From Deinococcus roseus (GTDB taxonomy: Bacteria > Deinococcota > Deinococci > Deinococcales > Deinococcaceae), in NCBI RefSeq assembly GCF_014646895.1, contig NZ_BMOD01000044.1, positions 1 through 20,150 on the forward strand: a stretch of 20,150 bases of DNA, read 5' to 3'. A program made the translations under genes and the position numbers. The notes below the pieces were generated by a model. It searched no databases. It was not told the DNA's origin and worked only from the letters and a program-made list of their open reading frames with translations. Positions 8,434 to 14,853 of the stretch are shown here, in pieces (position 1 is the stretch's first letter; the number at the start of each line of letters is the position of its first letter).

Positions 8434-8525
8434 GCCACACCTGCCTGTTGCAAAGCTGTGCAGTTCAGGGGAATCCTGTCTTTCCGCAAAAAAAGAGTTC
8501 TGGTCTGGATGTGGGGCTGGGTCAT
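8430..8525 (-). CDS. Possible 31-residue leader ORF upstream of the sugar kinase
   Basis: An ATG at 8525 with AAAGG 6 nt upstream opens a 31-codon frame whose TGA overlaps the ATG of the kinase (ATGA, 8430-8433). The peptide starts MTQPHIQTRT and is basic and polar, with no signal or membrane segment. It is unlike any family I know. Good ribosome binding site spacing plus the stop-start overlap suggest real translation and coupling to the kinase, as in leader-peptide control or a tiny operon gene. It could be a chance frame. The open frame extends upstream, but the upstream codons have no supported start. Confidence 0.4.
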   Translation of the reverse strand: MTQPHIQTRTLFLRKDRIPLNCTALQQAGVA

Positions 8526-8550
8526 GGTTTGCCTTTCAGAAATGTATTTT

Positions 8551-8598
8551 GAACAGGGACTGTTCCCATTACACCATCCTGGTTGCCTGCTTTGTCCA
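8551..8598 (-). promoter_or_regulatory. Kinase promoter candidate and 15-bp palindromic operator
   Basis: The palindrome GAACAGGGACTGTTC (8551-8565) has 6-bp arms and a 3-nt centre. On the minus strand a possible -35 TGGACA (8598-8593) and -10 TGTAAT (8573-8568) are 19 bp apart, which places the palindrome over the start of transcription. A second -10-like TACATT lies at 8546-8541. The palindrome is a good operator candidate for the kinase operon; the promoter boxes are less certain. Confidence 0.5.
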
Positions 8599-8611
8599 GC
8601 TTGCCCGCCCC

Positions 8612-8642
8612 TTGACCTCGCCCTTGGGGACAGGCTTACAGT
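8612..8642 (+). promoter_or_regulatory. MerR-type promoter with 19-bp spacer and dyad
   Basis: TTGACC (8612-8617) and TACAGT (8637-8642) are separated by 19 bp, the stretched spacing characteristic of MerR-controlled promoters. The spacer holds an imperfect dyad, CCTCGCCC-TTG-GGGACAGG (8616-8634), similar in style to BmrR-like operators. The -10 ends 6 nt before the regulator's GTG, so the transcript should begin at or next to the start codon. The regulator likely controls its own gene here. Confidence 0.7.
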
Positions 8643-8648
8643 GCATTT

Positions 8649-9488
8649 GTGAGCAAAACACAGACCTCCCCACCCCTGGGGCCAGCGGCTTTTTCCCGAC
8701 TGTCCGGGCTTTCCCGCAAAGCCCTGCGCATTTACGAGGAAACCGGGCTGTTGGTGCCCCTGCATGTCGATCCCCAGAACCGTTACCGGACCTACGGACA
8801 GGATCAACTGGCCCAGGCCCGCATCATTCAGGTGCTCCGGGCCATGGATGTGCCGATAGAGAGCATCAAGATCCTGCTCAGCAGTCCCGATCCGGTCACA
8901 GAACTGCGGGACCTCTGGCAGCAGCGGGAAAAACAGCACGTTCAATCCCAGGCCCTCGCAGCGTACCTGACCACCCTGCTGTCAGGAGAAGGAGCATCCA
9001 TGGCTTTTGAAGTTTCCCAGAGACAGGTTCCCGGTGCTTTCGTCGCCACCATCACCGCCCAGGTCTACCAGCATGAAGCCCCTGCTTTCATTTCGGGCAG
9101 CATCCAGAAGATCAGGACCCACCTGCACAGCATCGGGGTTCAGCCCGAGGAGATCGACTGGACCATCTGCCATGAAGGGCCTTCCAGGGATGCCAGAGGG
9201 GTGATGGAGGTGTGCGTGCCCTATCAGGGGGTGGCCTCCCCCACTGCAGAGATCAGCCTGAAGTTTGAACCGGCCCACAGGGAAGCCTACATCCGCCTGC
9301 GCAAGGGGCAGGCCGGACAACCGCTCGATTTGATGCAAGCCTACCATGCAGGCCAGCAATGGTTGACCCAGCACGACTTGCAACTGGTTCTGGGCAGCCG
9401 GGAAGTGTATTTTGCAGACTGGTCGGTGGTGGCAGACCATGAGGAGGCTTTTGATCTGGCTTTCCCTTTTGAGGTGTTGCCTGTCTGA
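8649..9488 (+). CDS. MerR family regulator with GyrI-like effector domain
   Basis: This 279-residue protein has an N-terminal MerR winged helix (about 12-80: FSRLSGLSRKALRIYEETGL, then NRYRTYGQDQLAQARIIQVL), a linker helix (about 83-112) and a C-terminal GyrI/BmrR-like domain (about 118-279) that in relatives binds amphipathic small molecules. Such proteins twist promoters with long spacers to activate them. The GTG start at 8649 is chosen because the MerR domain begins shortly after it. There is no ribosome binding site, and a -10 box lies 6 nt upstream, which fits a leaderless transcript. The gene diverges from the kinase leader and may also regulate that side, though the palindrome there does not look like a MerR dyad. 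The inducing ligand cannot be told from the sequence. Confidence 0.9.
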   Translation: MSKTQTSPPLGPAAFSRLSGLSRKALRIYEETGLLVPLHVDPQNRYRTYGQDQLAQARIIQVLRAMDVPIESIKILLSSPDPVTELRDLWQQREKQHVQSQALAAYLTTLLSGEGASMAFEVSQRQVPGAFVATITAQVYQHEAPAFISGSIQKIRTHLHSIGVQPEEIDWTICHEGPSRDARGVMEVCVPYQGVASPTAEISLKFEPAHREAYIRLRKGQAGQPLDLMQAYHAGQQWLTQHDLQLVLGSREVYFADWSVVADHEEAFDLAFPFEVLPV

Positions 9489-9504
9489 GATTCTGGATTT
9501 TTTG

Positions 9505-9522
9505 AAATTTCAGAGCTTTAAA
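9505..9522 (+). repeat. Dispersed AT-rich intergenic repeat, single copy
   Basis: AAATTTCAGAGCTTTAAA differs at a few positions from the core GATTTTCAGAGCTTCAAA seen near 13800-14136, 18660 and 19683-20041. It lies 16 bp after the MerR-family stop codon and before the terminator. Confidence 0.55.
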
Positions 9523-9584
9523 AATTCAGATCTGCGAAAAGGTGAAAAGACAAAAAACCAAAAAAATGAAAATTCAAAGATCCA

Positions 9585-9613
9585 ATCCTCCAGAAAAACA
9601 CTTTCTGGAGGAT
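9585..9613 (+). terminator. Rho-independent terminator after the MerR gene
   Basis: A perfect 12-bp stem, ATCCTCCAGAAA (9585-9596) and TTTCTGGAGGAT (9602-9613), closes a 5-nt loop and is followed by GTTTTGT. An A-rich tract precedes it. It lies about 97 bp after the MerR-family stop and insulates the downstream cyclase gene. Confidence 0.85.
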
Positions 9614-9699
9614 GTTTTGTAACAACATTCCTGTTTTCATTCAGCCTCCCTTCAGAAAACTGAAAGGGTCACAAGTGTATGCTTTGTGTACGCATCTCA

Positions 9700-9722
9700 C
9701 CCTGCCCCGGTGGGACAGGGGG
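9700..9722 (+). promoter_or_regulatory. Hairpin overlapping the cyclase ribosome binding site
   Basis: CCCTGCCC (9700-9707) can pair with GGG-A-CAGGG (9712-9720) across the loop CGGT, leaving one bulged A. The likely Shine-Dalgarno stretch AGGGGG (9717-9722) for the ATG at 9727 is half inside the stem. A second, weaker hairpin lies at 9648-9668. This is consistent with translational control of the cyclase, but no known riboswitch class is recognised. Confidence 0.45.
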
Positions 9723-9726
9723 CAAG

Positions 9727-10788
9727 ATGGCTGGGATTTTCGACACACTTTTTCTGAACTTCTGCATGGTGGTTGCGCTGTCCTACCTGCTGAGTCTCAC
9801 CTACACGGATTGGAAAATCCGGGAAGACAGCTGGAAAGTCAAACTGCTGCGGGCCACCCTGGCTGCGGGTTGCTCGATTGTGCTGATGTTTCACGGCTTC
9901 CAGTACCAGGGGTACAGCATTTCGGATTTGCGGCTGGTGCCCATCCTGCTGATCACGCTGCGTTACGGCTGGTTTTATGGCCTGCTCAGCACCCTGCCTG
10001 TGGTGGCCGTGCGCCTGATTTTTCTGGGCCACCTGCCTTCAGAGCTGTTCCTGATCGGGATGGGGTTTTTCTGGCTGACCCTGCTTCCCCTGGCCCGCAA
10101 AGTGCCCCAGGATGTCAAACCCTACCTGACCATCAGCACCCTGGCCCTGGTCGGTTACCATCTGGTGTGGTTGCTCTCCGAACAACGGGCAGCGCTCTTT
10201 ACCTATTTCTTTGTGCCCAGTTTGCTGTTCAATGTGCTGGGTTTTGCTGTGGCCATGATGGTGATCCGCACCCGCATCCTGTACCTGAAAGCCACCCAGG
10301 AGCTGCGCACCCAGTCCCAGACAGATGCCCTCACAGGCACCCTCAACCGCAGGCAATTTGAGGCAGACCTGGGAGGATTTCAGTCTGGAGATGTCTTCAT
10401 GGTGCTGGACCTCGACCACTTCAAGCAGGTCAACGACACCCACGGCCACCACATGGGAGACCAGGTGCTGAAGGATTTCAGCAGCATCCTGCGGTCCAGC
10501 ACCCGCAACTGGGACCGGGTGTACCGTCTGGGCGGCGAGGAATTTCTGGTGGTGTTGCGAGGCACCTCTGCAATCATGGCCGCCAGAATCGCTGAACGCA
10601 TCCGTTTTGCTGTGGAGCACCATGACTTTGAAGTGGGTTCCCTCACGGTCAGTGGGGGATGGTGCCCGCTTGGCCCGGACATGACCCCGGACATGGCTTT
10701 GCATCAGGCAGATCAACTGCTGTACACCGCCAAATTTGCGGGCCGCAACCAGATGCGCAGCCCGCTGGAACAATCCTCGGCTTCCTAA
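9727..10788 (+). CDS. Membrane diguanylate cyclase (5TM-LytS-like sensor, GGDEF)
   Basis: This 353-residue protein has about five to six membrane helices (residues 8-183). The pattern DLRLVPILLITLRYGWFYG resembles the 5TM receptor region of the LytS-YhcK type. A full GGDEF domain follows (about 198-345), with SQTDALTGTLNRR at its start, metal-binding DLDHFKQVND (228-237), the active-site GGEEF (269-273) and the inhibitory I-site RNWD (260-263) five residues before it. It should make c-di-GMP from two GTP and be limited by its product. The ATG at 9727 is preferred for its AGGGGG 4-5 nt upstream; an in-frame ATG at 9679 would add 16 residues without membrane character and would run through the hairpin. 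Its stop overlaps the stop of the convergent GHL10 gene by four bases. Confidence 0.92.
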   Translation: MAGIFDTLFLNFCMVVALSYLLSLTYTDWKIREDSWKVKLLRATLAAGCSIVLMFHGFQYQGYSISDLRLVPILLITLRYGWFYGLLSTLPVVAVRLIFLGHLPSELFLIGMGFFWLTLLPLARKVPQDVKPYLTISTLALVGYHLVWLLSEQRAALFTYFFVPSLLFNVLGFAVAMMVIRTRILYLKATQELRTQSQTDALTGTLNRRQFEADLGGFQSGDVFMVLDLDHFKQVNDTHGHHMGDQVLKDFSSILRSSTRNWDRVYRLGGEEFLVVLRGTSAIMAARIAERIRFAVEHHDFEVGSLTVSGGWCPLGPDMTPDMALHQADQLLYTAKFAGRNQMRSPLEQSSAS

Positions 10789-13376
10789 TCCTCTGTGCGG
10801 GTCACCTGCAGGGTGCGCTCCAGGGTGACCTGTCCATCCACTTCTGCATGGATGCGGATGGTGTTGCTGCCCACCTCCAGCGGCACCACCTGCACAAATT
10901 TGCCGTTTCTGAGCAGCACAGGCTGTCCATTGATGCTCAAGCTGGCCGCTCCTGTGCCCAGCACTTCCATTTGACCTTGCAGCAGCACATGTTCTTTCTC
11001 CACAGTGCTGCCGTTTTTGGCCCCTTCCAGTTTCAGGCGGGCCACCCGCACCGGATCTCCGGGTTTCAGGGCGAGGGCCAGCCCCTGACGTTTGACCTTG
11101 CTTCCCGAAGCGTCCATGGCAGAAAGCACCAGTCCCCGCACGGGAATCAGGCTGTTGTTGTCCTGCGGGTTGTTGAAGTTCCAGTTTCTGGCCTGTTCCA
11201 GGTTTTTGCCTTCGGTGACCACACCATCCGGGCCGATGGTGACCTCCACGCCATAACGGGCGGTCTGGGTGCTGGCCCCAAAACGGGCGGTGTACAGCAC
11301 CAGCTGGTTGTTGGCCCTGGGCACATCCACCGCGTCCACCATCAGGGGTTTCCCTGTGGGGGTGCTGACCCCCACCCACATCTGGGTGGTGTACTGCTGG
11401 TTTTCCAGTCCGGCCCGGATGGTGTCCAGGTTGGCGGTGCTGTATTCAAAGAGCATCATGCCGCTGCTGTAGGTGCGGTGCACCTGCAAAAGTTCCCTGA
11501 GCACCTCTGGATCTGAAGCCCCCTGCAATCCCACCCCGCCCAGCAGGGGTTTTTTGTCCTGTGAGACCACCGCTGCAATGGTGAGGTCCTGCACCACACT
11601 GAAAGGATCGTTCTGGTAGGTGCCCAGCATCACGAAATCCAGGCTGTTCAGGTACCCTGTTTGCAAATACTCGGGGGTGTAAATGCGGGCGTTGACCAGT
11701 TGCAAACGGGGATCGTACTGGAAATCTGGGCTGGCCCAGTTGATGCCAAACTCATAGAGGTTGTCGTACACCCCACCCACATACTGGCCCAGTTGCAGCT
11801 CGCGGTCCGGGGTGCGGTAGCGGTCCATGACCTTGCGGGCTTCCTGCACGAAGCTGCCAATCACCCTGGCCCGGAAGGTCCACCAGTCCAGAAACAGCGG
11901 TCCTTCCTGCTGCACAGGGTTGCCGTTCTGGTCCCAGGTCCAGCGGTACACATCGTCTGGCCAGCGGGTCAGGTGCTTGCCCAGCGGCTGCAGGTACCGT
12001 TCAAAAGCCTCTCTGCTGGTCGGTGAGAAATCGGCAAAACCCCCATCAAAGCGGGTGCGGTCCAGGATCAGGCCATCCACCGGGTAATTCTTGACGATTT
12101 CCTCGATGGTCCTCAGTTCCATGTCCCGCACATCTGGGTCCACGGGGTTCACAAACAGCACCACCCGTCCGGGGGCCTTGCTCTGCCGGACAGGAAGGAT
12201 CTGGCCCCCATCTGCCCAGTGGTACACCTGCTCCTCCCAGCGGGGGTAACTGCCGATCAGGGCGCTTTCCCGCATGCTGCCCTCTCCAAAGGTGTTGATG
12301 GAGGCATAAACGTTCAGGCCCAGCAGATGGCCCTGGCGCACCATTTCACCGAGCAAATCCAGCTGGGGGTTGGACCCCTGGCGGGCAGGTCCCTGCATGG
12401 TGCTGATGTGGGGGCGGCCTGTCAGGTCGTTTTTCAGGTAGCTGACGAAACCTTCATAGCCTTTGACATCGATGGCAATGCCATTGATGCCGCTGTGTTT
12501 GGCCCGCACCAGAAACTGCCGGATGTCCTCGGTGTTGCGCAGCCCCATGCTGGTGTACTGCTCCATCCACAGCACCACTGGTTGAAAACTGGGCGCAGCA
12601 GGAACCACCTGACGGATCAACTGGCTGCGGGTCACGTTGCCACTGGCCCTCAGCAGGGTGAAACCAGGGTTGTTCAGTCCAGGCTTGAGGGACACCTCGG
12701 TGACAAAAGAACCATCGGGTTCTAAAGGCAGATTGGCACCTTCAAACTGCAAGGTCAGGGGATGCTGGGGGTCAAAAGGAATCACTTTTCCACCCAGCGT
12801 CACCTTTTCTTCGGTGGTGCTGAACACCGGTTTGCCCTGCAAATGCAAGATGGGCCGCACGGTGTTGCCTGCCACCTCCTGCACACTGGCTTCTTTCCCT
12901 TCTGCCAGCAGGCGCACCTGACCTCCCGGACGCAGCCTGGTGGCCAGAAACCGCTTGAAATTGTTTTTCTGGTAACTGGTGTCAAAAGCCAGCACCACAT
13001 ATCCCCCAGCGGGAATGTCCAGAGGCAATGGGGTTTTCTCCCAGAGGGGCACCTGTCCGTTCTCTGAGGGGTTCACCATCTGTCCCACAGTGCCTTCAGC
13101 ATCCACCTGTGCACCCACAGCAAAACGGGGAATCACCACCCGGTTTCCAAAAGCCCCGGAGAACAAAGCCAGGTAATTGTCGGTGTTGTGGGCAAAGTCC
13201 TCCTGCACAGCTTCGTTCACAAAGCGAATTTGTTGTTTGTCTGTGGGTTCTTGCAGGGTCTCAAGTTCCAGCAGGGTCTGGGCAGGATCCATTCCGGTCT
13301 CCTGGGCGTGGGCCAGCGGTGTCCCTGCCAGCAAAGCAACCGTGAAAACGAGGGCAAAATGGGTTCTGGTGGGCAC
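10785..13376 (-). CDS. Secreted GHL10-type glycoside hydrolase-like protein
   Basis: This 863-residue protein has a signal peptide (MPTRTHFALVFTVALLAG, cleavage after AHA near residue 24). Residues 180-250 form an Ig-like module with an EPDGSF-type strand. From about 265 to 660 it resembles the GHL10/DUF187 (YngK-like) TIM-barrel family: VVLWMEQYTS, GINGIAIDVKG (297-306), YPVDGLILDRTRFDG (431-445) with the D-x-x-R-F motif of that family, and FVMLGTYQNDPF (581-592). The C-terminus (about 800-860, SINGQPVLLRNGKFVQ then VGSNTIRIHA) is a second Ig-like, glucodextranase B-type module. Relatives are thought to act on cell-surface or extracellular polysaccharide; activity here is not established. 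It starts at GTG 13376 with no ribosome binding site and TATAAT 9 nt upstream, so it is probably almost leaderless. Confidence 0.8.
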   Translation of the reverse strand: MPTRTHFALVFTVALLAGTPLAHAQETGMDPAQTLLELETLQEPTDKQQIRFVNEAVQEDFAHNTDNYLALFSGAFGNRVVIPRFAVGAQVDAEGTVGQMVNPSENGQVPLWEKTPLPLDIPAGGYVVLAFDTSYQKNNFKRFLATRLRPGGQVRLLAEGKEASVQEVAGNTVRPILHLQGKPVFSTTEEKVTLGGKVIPFDPQHPLTLQFEGANLPLEPDGSFVTEVSLKPGLNNPGFTLLRASGNVTRSQLIRQVVPAAPSFQPVVLWMEQYTSMGLRNTEDIRQFLVRAKHSGINGIAIDVKGYEGFVSYLKNDLTGRPHISTMQGPARQGSNPQLDLLGEMVRQGHLLGLNVYASINTFGEGSMRESALIGSYPRWEEQVYHWADGGQILPVRQSKAPGRVVLFVNPVDPDVRDMELRTIEEIVKNYPVDGLILDRTRFDGGFADFSPTSREAFERYLQPLGKHLTRWPDDVYRWTWDQNGNPVQQEGPLFLDWWTFRARVIGSFVQEARKVMDRYRTPDRELQLGQYVGGVYDNLYEFGINWASPDFQYDPRLQLVNARIYTPEYLQTGYLNSLDFVMLGTYQNDPFSVVQDLTIAAVVSQDKKPLLGGVGLQGASDPEVLRELLQVHRTYSSGMMLFEYSTANLDTIRAGLENQQYTTQMWVGVSTPTGKPLMVDAVDVPRANNQLVLYTARFGASTQTARYGVEVTIGPDGVVTEGKNLEQARNWNFNNPQDNNSLIPVRGLVLSAMDASGSKVKRQGLALALKPGDPVRVARLKLEGAKNGSTVEKEHVLLQGQMEVLGTGAASLSINGQPVLLRNGKFVQVVPLEVGSNTIRIHAEVDGQVTLERTLQVTRTED

Positions 13377-13385
13377 AATGAGGCC

Positions 13386-13391
13386 ATTATA
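13386..13391 (-). promoter_or_regulatory. TATAAT -10 box for the GHL10 gene
   Basis: On the minus strand a perfect TATAAT (13391-13386) lies 9 nt before the GTG start. No good -35 is present at 17 bp. Transcription would begin two or three nt before the GTG, and no ribosome binding site is seen, so a near-leaderless mRNA is likely. Confidence 0.6.
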
Positions 13392-13424
13392 GGGACCGCC
13401 GACCGCTTCAGGGTGTGTGAAAGC

Positions 13425-13784
13425 TCAAGAAGATGTGTTGGGTTGGGGATACAGGTCTTCTGCAATCTGCTGGATCAGGGCATCCAGAAACTGAAAAGCC
13501 TGCTGGTCTTCTCTGAAACATTCTTTGTATCCATCACTGAACCAGTATTCAGGTGCTGCCTCTTTGCGCTGGTGTTCTTCTTCGTCTTCATGCCCGATGC
13601 CCCCGTAGAAAACCCCTGAGGTGGGTTCACGAAAATCCACCCAGATCAACACATTTTTGAATTGGATGTGCACCTGCGGATGATGAGCTGGTGCGCCCTC
13701 CAGCTGGAAGCTTGCACCACATTTTGTTTTTGCAGTTTGCAGATGCGTCCAGAGCAGGTTGAAGTTCTGGGTTTGGATGTTCAT
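13425..13784 (-). CDS. Small acidic protein of unknown function
   Basis: This 119-residue protein is not recognised. It has no signal peptide or membrane helix. The middle (residues about 38-62, QVHIQFKNVLIWVDFRE then GVFYGGIGHEDEEEH) suggests a beta-rich fold, and the C-terminal half is helical and acidic (about 85-112). The ATG at 13784 has AAAGG five nt upstream, and this binding site lies inside a repeat unit that recurs twice upstream. The first 15 or so codons are partly duplicated upstream (see the duplication entry), so the 5' end has been rearranged. It precedes the GHL10 gene on the same strand by 48 bp, but that gene has its own -10 box. It could be an immunity- or Sm-like accessory protein, but nothing supports a specific role. 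Confidence 0.65.
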   Translation of the reverse strand: MNIQTQNFNLLWTHLQTAKTKCGASFQLEGAPAHHPQVHIQFKNVLIWVDFREPTSGVFYGGIGHEDEEEHQRKEAAPEYWFSDGYKECFREDQQAFQFLDALIQQIAEDLYPQPNTSS

Positions 13785-13941
13785 TCTGGCCTTTCAAATC
13801 TCTGGCCTTTCAGAGCTGCAAAATTTTAGAGATCTGAAAAGTTGTTTTTGCAGTTTGCAGATGCCTCCAGAGCAGGTTGAAATTCGCGATCCAATTTGGC
13901 CTTTCAAATCTCTGGATTTTCAGAGCTGCAAAATTGTAGAG
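13726..13941. repeat. Tandem duplication of a gene 5' end plus upstream repeat
   Basis: Positions 13726-13832 and 13844-13941 are two diverged copies of one segment. Both begin GTTTTTGCAGTTTGCAGATG, continue with CCAGAGCAGGTTGAA, then GGCCTTTCAAATCTCTGG, and end in CAGAGCTGCAAAATT. The first copy includes codons 4-20 or so of the 119-residue protein, its start codon and its ribosome binding site. The second is a broken copy of the same codons with no usable start. A third partial copy of the non-coding part lies at about 13995-14036. Confidence 0.8.
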
Positions 13942-14136
13942 CTCCGGATTTCTGGTTTCATGAAAAACCATGATTTGAGTTTCAAACCTCTGACATTCTG
14001 GCCTTTCAAATCTCTGGATTTTCAGAGCTTCAAAAATCTAAAAGTTTAACAGGAATGGATTCCCGGTCCAGAACGATGGTTTTGCCGAAAAGATGTTTTG
14101 CAGCGCTGGGTTTTTATGGATTTTCAGAGCTTCAAA
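13788..14136 (+). repeat. Cluster of AT-rich intergenic repeats
   Basis: This gap of about 370 bp between two small genes is almost entirely repeat. GGCCTTTCAAATCTCTGG occurs at 13788-13805, 13898-13915 and 14000-14017. GATTTTCAGAGCTTCAAA, exact or nearly so, occurs at 13805-13822, 13915-13932, 14017-14034 and 14119-14136. Each unit can fold a short CTCTG/CAGAG hairpin. Read on the minus strand the unit carries AAAGG and, in the first and third copies, an ATG, so it can supply a translation start. The region from 14137 to 14155 holds a further decayed piece that runs into the stop codon of the next gene. Confidence 0.8.
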
Positions 14137-14155
14137 AATCCACAGCTCTGGAAAT

Positions 14156-14419
14156 CTAGAGTTCGCCTTTTTTCAGGGCTTCAAACAAGAGGCCCTGGCC
14201 TTGCTGGAAGTCTTCCAGTTGTTTCAGGGCGTCCATGGCAGATTCCAGCAGCAAGAGTTCGGCCCTGAGCATTTGCAGCGGTTCGCCGTCCTGCAACAGG
14301 TGACGGTGATACTCTTCAGGGGAAAGTTCCTGCAGTTTGTTGAGGTATCCGGTCAGCAGGGCACGCTGGAGTTTCAGGTCCTGCAAGGTGCTCTTGTGGG
14401 TGCGGGTTGGTGGTTTCAT
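14156..14419 (-). CDS. Small helical protein of unknown function
   Basis: The 87-residue reading from ATG 14419 is preferred because a perfect AGGAGG lies 4 nt upstream. The product is basic at the start (MKPPTRTHKS) and then almost wholly helical, with heptad-like Leu spacing (LRAELLLLESAMDALKQLED, residues about 51-70), so a coiled coil is likely. It has no membrane segment. A longer frame of 128 residues begins with ATG at 14542, only 7 nt after a possible -10 box, so a leaderless longer form cannot be excluded; its extra part is not a convincing signal peptide. The stop codon lies in a repeat remnant. No family is recognised and no function is proposed. Confidence 0.6.
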   Translation of the reverse strand: MKPPTRTHKSTLQDLKLQRALLTGYLNKLQELSPEEYHRHLLQDGEPLQMLRAELLLLESAMDALKQLEDFQQGQGLLFEALKKGEL

Positions 14420-14526
14420 GCATCCTCCTGCGACAAGGGAAAGAAGGCTGTACAGGGAGGCAGTCAGCACTGCATCAACATCCGACCAGGACGGTCTGGA
14501 TCCAGAGCCAACACAGATTGGATCTG

Positions 14527-14577
14527 TCCTGATCAAATTCATCAGGATAAATTTATTTTACACCGAATTCCCTGCAA
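14527..14577 (-). promoter_or_regulatory. Promoter with operator-like palindrome for the 87-residue gene
   Basis: On the minus strand TTGCAG (14577-14572) and TAAATT (14555-14550) are 16 bp apart. Just after them is a 7-bp-arm inverted repeat, TCCTGAT-7-ATCAGGA (14527-14547), which would cover the transcription start, the usual place for a repressor. The transcript would have a leader of about 120 nt before the preferred start at 14419. The rest of 14420-14770 shows no gene; a weaker plus-strand TTGACA-17-TTGTAA pair is at 14603-14631. Confidence 0.5.
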
Positions 14578-14770
14578 GACTTGAACGGTTGGACCTGGGA
14601 TTTTGACAGATCTGTGAATTGCCTTTTGTAAGGTTGAATCCATCCTCCGATCGATTTGTGAAAACCAGAATGGCCTTGCATTGGCCGCACCTCTGAAACT
14701 TCAGCTTTGCTGGTGTTTCCTGAATCCAAACTGAACAATTTATAAATATTGTATTATTTCACACCACACT

Positions 14771-14800
14771 TTGTCTTTCATCGGGGAATCACCTTATAAT
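14771..14800 (+). promoter_or_regulatory. Promoter of the RiPP precursor-lipoprotein operon
   Basis: TTGTCT (14771-14776) and a perfect TATAAT (14795-14800) are 18 bp apart. Transcription should start near 14807, giving a leader of about 47 nt that holds AGGAG at 14842-14846, 7 nt before the precursor ATG. An imperfect AT-rich dyad, ACAAT...ATTGT at 14735-14752, lies upstream and could be a regulator site. Confidence 0.7.
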
Positions 14801-14853
14801 TAAACAGGAAATTCCCACCCATTTCTCAACATTCTCAGATCAGGAGACCCAAC

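Noticed and set aside
8551..8565. LexA/SOS box
   Set aside because: GAAC and GTTC are 7 bp apart, not the 4 bp of the Gram-positive LexA box, and it does not match the E. coli pattern.
9679..9726. Upstream ATG at 9679 as the cyclase start
   Set aside because: No good ribosome binding site, and it adds a polar 16-residue stretch before a membrane protein; ATG 9727 has AGGGGG.
10039..11379. A 446-codon minus-strand frame spanning two genes
   Set aside because: It crosses the cyclase and GHL10 genes in the wrong frame and has a low-complexity Gly/Gln/His composition typical of shadows.
14553..14738. A 61-codon minus-strand frame upstream of the 87-residue gene
   Set aside because: No ribosome binding site, no recognisable features, and it overlaps the putative promoter of that gene.
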